From JAUVIB01 sp964424545 (lineage in GTDB: Bacteria > Calditrichota > Calditrichia > Calditrichales > Calditrichaceae): a stretch of DNA of 9,667 bases. Below are positions 5,680 through 9,667 of this stretch, piece after piece; within the stretch, counting starts at the first letter, position 1, and every line of letters starts with the position of its first letter. The notes below the pieces were generated by a model that was given only the letters and a program-made list of their open reading frames with translations, did no database searches and had not been told where the DNA came from. The position numbers and the translations under genes were made by a program. The stretch is from contig CAYRJN010000149.1 of NCBI GenBank assembly GCA_964424545.1, positions 1 through 9,667 on the forward strand, in the 5' to 3' direction.

Positions 5680-7107
5680 CTACCCTTGCAAATACGCATT
5701 TACCGCTTCCGCGGCTTGACGACCGTGATAAATCGCTCTCACAACCAGCGAAGCGCCGGTATTGGCGTCTCCGGCTGTAAATACGCCCTCTTTGCTTGTT
5801 TGATAAGCAGCCGGCGTTTCAATATTACCTCGGCTATCGAAGGCCAGTTCCAAATCGTTCAACAGGCGGTTATGCTCCACATGCACAAAGCCCATAGCGA
5901 GAAAAACCAGATCAACATCATAAGAGAACGCACTGTTTTTTATCTCATTAAAACTAAAAGCGCCATCCTTACTTTTGTTCCATTCGATTCGAGCTAAATT
6001 AACTTTTTTAAGACGTCCGTTTTCACCATCAAAAGATTTCGTTAAAACGCTCCAATCCCGTTTGCAGCCTTCTTCGTGCGATGTGGAGGTGCGTAAAATA
6101 TTAGGCCAGTCTGGCCAGTCCGGATTCCATGAGTTATTCCATTCGCGCGGTTTTGGTAAAATTTCAATTTGGTATACGTTTTTTGCGCCCTGACGATTGG
6201 CCGTACCTACACAATCGGAACCCGTATCGCCGCCGCCGATTACCAATACATTTTTGTCCTTAGCCCAGATAATTCCTTCTTCACTTTTCACGCCGTCGAC
6301 AAACATATTGGACTGCATCAAATATTCCATAGCAAAATGGACGCCGTCCAACGATCTGCCCGGAACGTCAATGTCGCGCGGCTCTCCGGCGCCTGTGGTA
6401 ATTAAAATGGCGTCGTAACGTTTTTGTAAATAACGCGCCGAAAGATCTTCGCCTATTTCCACATCCGGTCTGAAATGGACACCCTCTTCCTTCATCTGTT
6501 TCAATCGCCGATCAATGATGTGTTTTTCCAATTTAAAATCGGGAATGCCGTAACGCAATAACCCGCCGAGTTTGGACGATTTTTCATAAAGGACCACATA
6601 ATGTCCCATTCTGCGTAATTGCTGCGCCGCCGCCAATCCAGCCGGTCCCGAACCGATAACCGCTACGCTTTTGCCGCTCTCTTTTTCTGGCGGTTTGGCC
6701 TTCACCCAGCCTTCGCGGAAAGCGCGTTCGATTATGGCCAGTTCAATCTGCTTGATGGTTACCGGGCTATCGTTAATGGACAATGTACAGGCGCTCTCAC
6801 ACGGCGCCGGACAAACTCTGCCGGTAAATTCCGGAAAATTATTGGTCATTTCCAAACGCTCATAAGCCTCCTGCCACAAATCGCGATAAACCAGATCGTT
6901 CCATTCGGGGATCAAATTCATTACGGGACAACCGAAAGACGAATGGCAAAACGGCGTCCCGCACTCCATACAGCGCGCACCCTGCGTGCTCAACTCATCA
7001 TAGGTCAGCGCTTGACTAAACTCTTTATAATGCTTAATGCGCTCTTTCGGTGATTCCATATTATAGATAGCGCGTTTATATTCCAGAAATCCTGTCATTT
7101 TCCCCAT
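5680..7107 (-). CDS. gltD: Glutamate synthase (NADPH) small subunit
   Basis: The 475-residue beta subunit takes electrons from NADPH through FAD and iron-sulfur clusters and passes them to the GltB subunit, which makes glutamate from 2-oxoglutarate and glutamine in the cytoplasm. The N-terminal ferredoxin-like part carries cluster cysteines at 46, 49, 54 and 60 (CMECGTPFC region) and at 99, 103 and 107 (VCPAPCESAC). The FAD motif GSGPAG is at 152-157, the NADPH motif GGGDTG is at 291-296, and the closing flavin motif TAGDANTGASLVVRAI is near 444-459. Length is typical. I chose the first ATG because MGK-x-TGF is the usual GltD opening and a strong Shine-Dalgarno sits 8 bases before it; the ATG four codons in is less likely. 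The start directly abuts the gltB stop, so the two subunits should be translationally coupled. No residue appears missing. Confidence 0.97.
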   Translation of the reverse strand: MGKMTGFLEYKRAIYNMESPKERIKHYKEFSQALTYDELSTQGARCMECGTPFCHSSFGCPVMNLIPEWNDLVYRDLWQEAYERLEMTNNFPEFTGRVCPAPCESACTLSINDSPVTIKQIELAIIERAFREGWVKAKPPEKESGKSVAVIGSGPAGLAAAQQLRRMGHYVVLYEKSSKLGGLLRYGIPDFKLEKHIIDRRLKQMKEEGVHFRPDVEIGEDLSARYLQKRYDAILITTGAGEPRDIDVPGRSLDGVHFAMEYLMQSNMFVDGVKSEEGIIWAKDKNVLVIGGGDTGSDCVGTANRQGAKNVYQIEILPKPREWNNSWNPDWPDWPNILRTSTSHEEGCKRDWSVLTKSFDGENGRLKKVNLARIEWNKSKDGAFSFNEIKNSAFSYDVDLVFLAMGFVHVEHNRLLNDLELAFDSRGNIETPAAYQTSKEGVFTAGDANTGASLVVRAIYHGRQAAEAVNAYLQG

Positions 7108-9667
7108 TTAAAACACCTCCTCAGTCATTCCCACCGTACCCGGTACGTTATACTTTTGCTGGGCAATGCGTTCCAGCGCTTTGCGGTAATCAATCGGCAT
7201 AACTTTTACAAAATAGGGCAACATTTCCACCCAGTTATCTAAAATATATTTAGCCATCGGACTGTCTGTATAATCATAATGTTTTAGGATATATTTTTTT
7301 AAAAATTCAATATCGTTTTGTTCGTTTACCGGTTCGATATCGACCATTTCCAGATTGCAACGCGTATCGAAAAGCTGCGTATCATCCAGAACATAAGCGA
7401 TACCGCCGCTCATACCCGCCGCAAAATTCACACCGGTCGAACCGAGAACAATAACGCGTCCTCCGGTCATATATTCGCAGCCATGATCGCCTACGCCCTC
7501 CACAACGGCAATGGCGCCGCTGTTACGCACGCAAAAACGCTCCCCTACGCGCCCATTAATATAAGCCTGTCCCCCGGTTGCGCCGAAAAGATTTACGTTC
7601 CCGCTGATTATATTTTTATGGGGTAAAAAGGTCGTTCCCTCCGGTACGCGCACAATCAACTTACCGCCCGATAATCCTTTACCAAGATAATCATTGGCGT
7701 CTCCTTTTAAAGTAAACGTAACGCCCGGCGACAGAAACGCCCCAAAACTCTGCCCGGCGCTGCCGCTGAAATTAATTTTCAAGGTATCCTCGGGCAACCC
7801 TTTTGAACCGTATTTTTTAGATACTTCCCCGCTTAACGTCGCACCCACCGTTCGATTAAAATTCTTTACGACCATATCGAATTCAACTTTTTCGCCTTTC
7901 TTAATCGCAGCCGCCGATTTTTCTATCAACGTTTTATCCAGCGATAGGGAAAAATCATGCTCTTGCGGTCGAACGCAGCGGCTCGGCACGGCGCCGTTTT
8001 CATCGGCTTTGTAGAGCACTTTGGAAAAATCAAGCCCCTTATATTTATAGTGATTAATCGCCTCATCCGTCTCAACCATATCCACGCGGCCTACCATCTC
8101 ATCAAAAGTTCTAAAACCGAGTTCAGCCATATATTCCCTCACTTCCCGAGCGATAAAATACATGAAATTTACTATATGTTCCGGTTTTCCCGCAAAACGT
8201 TTCCGTAATCGGGTATCCTGCGTGGCCACGCCTACGGGACAGGTATTAAGATGACATTTTCGCATCATAATACAACCCATCACAACCAGCGCCGTGGTAC
8301 CGAAACCGAACTCCTCCGCCCCGATTAGCGCGCCGATGACGACATCGCGTCCCGTTTTGATTTGTCCGTCCACCTGAACGCGTATGCGATCACGCAATTT
8401 ATTCAAGACCAAAACCTGCTGTGTTTCGGCCAGGCCTATCTCCCAAGCCGAACCGGCATGCTTGATGGACGACAAGGGCGATGCCCCCGTTCCGCCGTCG
8501 CTTCCGCTGATCAAAACCATATCCGCTTTAGCTTTTGCCACGCCCGCGGCCACCGTACCGACCCCGACTTCCGCAACCAATTTTACGGAAATTCTCGCCT
8601 GAGGATTGGCGCTTTTCAAATCAAATATCAATTGCGATAAATCTTCAATGGAATAGATATCGTGGTGAGGCGGCGGCGAAATAAGCATTACGCCCGGCGT
8701 CGAATGCCGCACTTTAGCGATCATTTCATCCACTTTAAATCCAGGAAGCTGTCCGCCTTCGCCCGGTTTGGCGCCCTGAGCCATTTTTATTTGCAATTCC
8801 TCAGCATTTACAAGATAATCGCTGGTAACGCCGAAACGCGCCGAAGCCACCTGTTTAATTTTACTCTTGGCGGAATCGCCGTTGGGCAACGGTTTATAAC
8901 GAGATTCATCCTCCCCGCCTTCTCCCGAATTACTTTTGGCGCCGATCCTATTCATAGCGACGGCCATGGTTTCATGCGCCTCTTTACTGATAGAGCCGAA
9001 AGACATAGCCGAAGTAACAAAACGACGCACAATGGACTCTATCGGTTCTACCTCCTCAAGGGGAATAGAATCGCCGGATTTTAATTTAAACAAGCTGCGT
9101 AATGTACAGAGATAGCGGCTTTTATCGTTCACTTCCCGCGTATATTTTTTAAAGGTTCCATAATCTCCTTCGCGAACGGCCTTTTGCAACAAAGCGATGG
9201 CTTCAGGACTGAAAAGATGTTTTTCTCCCCTTCTCCGATAATTGTAAACGCCGCCCGATTCCAAACGTTTGGGACTAATTTGTTTTTTCTTATAGGCCTC
9301 GAAATGGCGTTTTAAAATATCGTTTTCCAATTCCCTCACCCCGATACCGCTGATGCGTGTCGCCGTACCGGGAAAATAGGTATCCACAAAACCTTCCGAG
9401 AGTCCGATAACTTCATAAGTCTGTGCATGGCGATAACTTCGCAACGTCGAAATGCCCATTTTGGACATCACTTTCAGCAAGCCTTTATTGACCGCCGTGA
9501 TATAATGTAAAGTGGCGGAAGATTCCGAAATACCGGATTCGATATAACCGCGCTTTTTAAGATCTCGGATAGTTTCGAATACGAGATACGGATTTATTGC
9601 GCTGGCTCCGTAAGAGATCAGGGTGGCAAAATGATGAATCTGGCGCGACTCGCCGGTGTCCAATACA
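7108..9667 (-). CDS. gltB: Glutamate synthase large subunit, C-terminal part (runs off the window)
   Basis: The last 852 complete codons of the alpha subunit are present, against roughly 1,500 in the whole protein. The N-terminal glutamine amidotransferase domain lies beyond the right edge. The visible part begins in the central domain at a TGESRQIHHFATLISYGA segment. It continues into the FMN-binding, 2-oxoglutarate-reducing barrel (about 9018-7860), with SFGSISKEAHE, GAKPGEGGQLPG, SPPPHHDIYSIEDL and SGSDGGTGASP. The three cysteines of the [3Fe-4S] cluster are encoded at 8272-8274, 8254-8256 and 8239-8241 with the family spacing C-x5-C-x4-C, ending in CPVGVATQD. The C-terminal right-handed beta-helix (GXGXG domain, about 7820-7240) includes GSAGQSFGAF and GGQAYINGRVGERF. 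The frame is open to the edge. The TTG at 9661-9663 is an internal Leu codon, not a start. It is the first gene of a gltBD operon; its promoter is outside the window. Confidence 0.97.
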   Translation of the reverse strand, partial: VLDTGESRQIHHFATLISYGASAINPYLVFETIRDLKKRGYIESGISESSATLHYITAVNKGLLKVMSKMGISTLRSYRHAQTYEVIGLSEGFVDTYFPGTATRISGIGVRELENDILKRHFEAYKKKQISPKRLESGGVYNYRRRGEKHLFSPEAIALLQKAVREGDYGTFKKYTREVNDKSRYLCTLRSLFKLKSGDSIPLEEVEPIESIVRRFVTSAMSFGSISKEAHETMAVAMNRIGAKSNSGEGGEDESRYKPLPNGDSAKSKIKQVASARFGVTSDYLVNAEELQIKMAQGAKPGEGGQLPGFKVDEMIAKVRHSTPGVMLISPPPHHDIYSIEDLSQLIFDLKSANPQARISVKLVAEVGVGTVAAGVAKAKADMVLISGSDGGTGASPLSSIKHAGSAWEIGLAETQQVLVLNKLRDRIRVQVDGQIKTGRDVVIGALIGAEEFGFGTTALVVMGCIMMRKCHLNTCPVGVATQDTRLRKRFAGKPEHIVNFMYFIAREVREYMAELGFRTFDEMVGRVDMVETDEAINHYKYKGLDFSKVLYKADENGAVPSRCVRPQEHDFSLSLDKTLIEKSAAAIKKGEKVEFDMVVKNFNRTVGATLSGEVSKKYGSKGLPEDTLKINFSGSAGQSFGAFLSPGVTFTLKGDANDYLGKGLSGGKLIVRVPEGTTFLPHKNIISGNVNLFGATGGQAYINGRVGERFCVRNSGAIAVVEGVGDHGCEYMTGGRVIVLGSTGVNFAAGMSGGIAYVLDDTQLFDTRCNLEMVDIEPVNEQNDIEFLKKYILKHYDYTDSPMAKYILDNWVEMLPYFVKVMPIDYRKALERIAQQKYNVPGTVGMTEEVF
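7114..7122 (-). promoter_or_regulatory. Ribosome-binding site of gltD inside the end of gltB
   Basis: On the minus strand GAGGAGGTG is formed by the last codons of gltB (Glu-Glu-Val). Its GGAGG core ends 8 bases before the gltD ATG at 7105-7107. The gltB stop TAA (7108-7110) lies between them, so ribosomes ending gltB can restart at once on gltD. Confidence 0.85.

Noticed and set aside
5629..5997. Plus-strand open frame of 122 codons starting between the ZIP gene and gltD
   Set aside because: Most of it is antisense to the conserved C-terminus of gltD, and no Shine-Dalgarno precedes it.
6619..7053. Open frame of 144 codons on the plus strand opposite gltD
   Set aside because: It lies wholly inside gltD, shows no recognisable domain, and is explained by the codon usage of the gene on the other strand.
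8662..9084. Open frame of 140 codons on the plus strand opposite gltB
   Set aside because: It is antisense to a highly conserved part of gltB, with an arginine- and histidine-rich composition typical of a shadow frame.
9661..9663. TTG as a possible start of the large minus-strand frame
   Set aside because: The frame stays open to the edge, and the residues around it match the interior of GltB, so the true start is outside the window.

Overview
The window reads as ordinary chromosomal DNA from a Gram-negative heterotrophic bacterium. It encodes a lipoprotein, a Sec-exported protein and a Tat-exported protein, and every gene start visible here has a purine-rich Shine-Dalgarno sequence. Sugar loci of this type (Gfo/Idh/MocA, xylose-isomerase-like and DUF1080 proteins) are common in Bacteroidota, Planctomycetota, Calditrichota and related phyla. 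The consistent use of Shine-Dalgarno sites argues against a typical Bacteroidia genome, so a deeper FCB-type lineage is my guess, held loosely. The stop codons are TAA, TAG and TGA, as in the standard bacterial code. No mobile element, CRISPR array, tRNA or rRNA was seen.

Left part, plus strand (1-3942): a very AT-rich leader of 223 bases (about 19% G+C by hand count) precedes a three-gene set that looks like one operon with gaps of 59 and 47 bases. It encodes a Tat-exported GH109-type Gfo/Idh/MocA protein, a lipoprotein with a DUF1080-like beta-sandwich, and a secreted fusion of a xylose-isomerase-like TIM barrel with a DUF1080 (3-keto-disaccharide hydrolase) domain. A strong intrinsic terminator closes the set. 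Together these suggest a periplasmic system that breaks glycosidic bonds by oxidation, elimination and hydration at the sugar ring, rather than by classical hydrolysis.

Middle (3942-5679): a KduD-like short-chain dehydrogenase starts just after the terminator, possibly from a promoter buried inside it. It could process keto- or deoxy-sugar acids in the cytoplasm. It meets a ZIP-family (GufA-type) metal transporter tail to tail, with only two bases between the stop codons.

Right part, minus strand (5680-9667): the nitrogen-assimilation pair gltB-gltD encodes glutamate synthase. The large-subunit gene runs off the right edge, so only its C-terminal 852 codons are present. gltD starts on the base after the gltB stop codon and has its ribosome-binding site inside the end of gltB. 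The ZIP gene lies 123 bases downstream on the same strand and may be read partly from gltBD.
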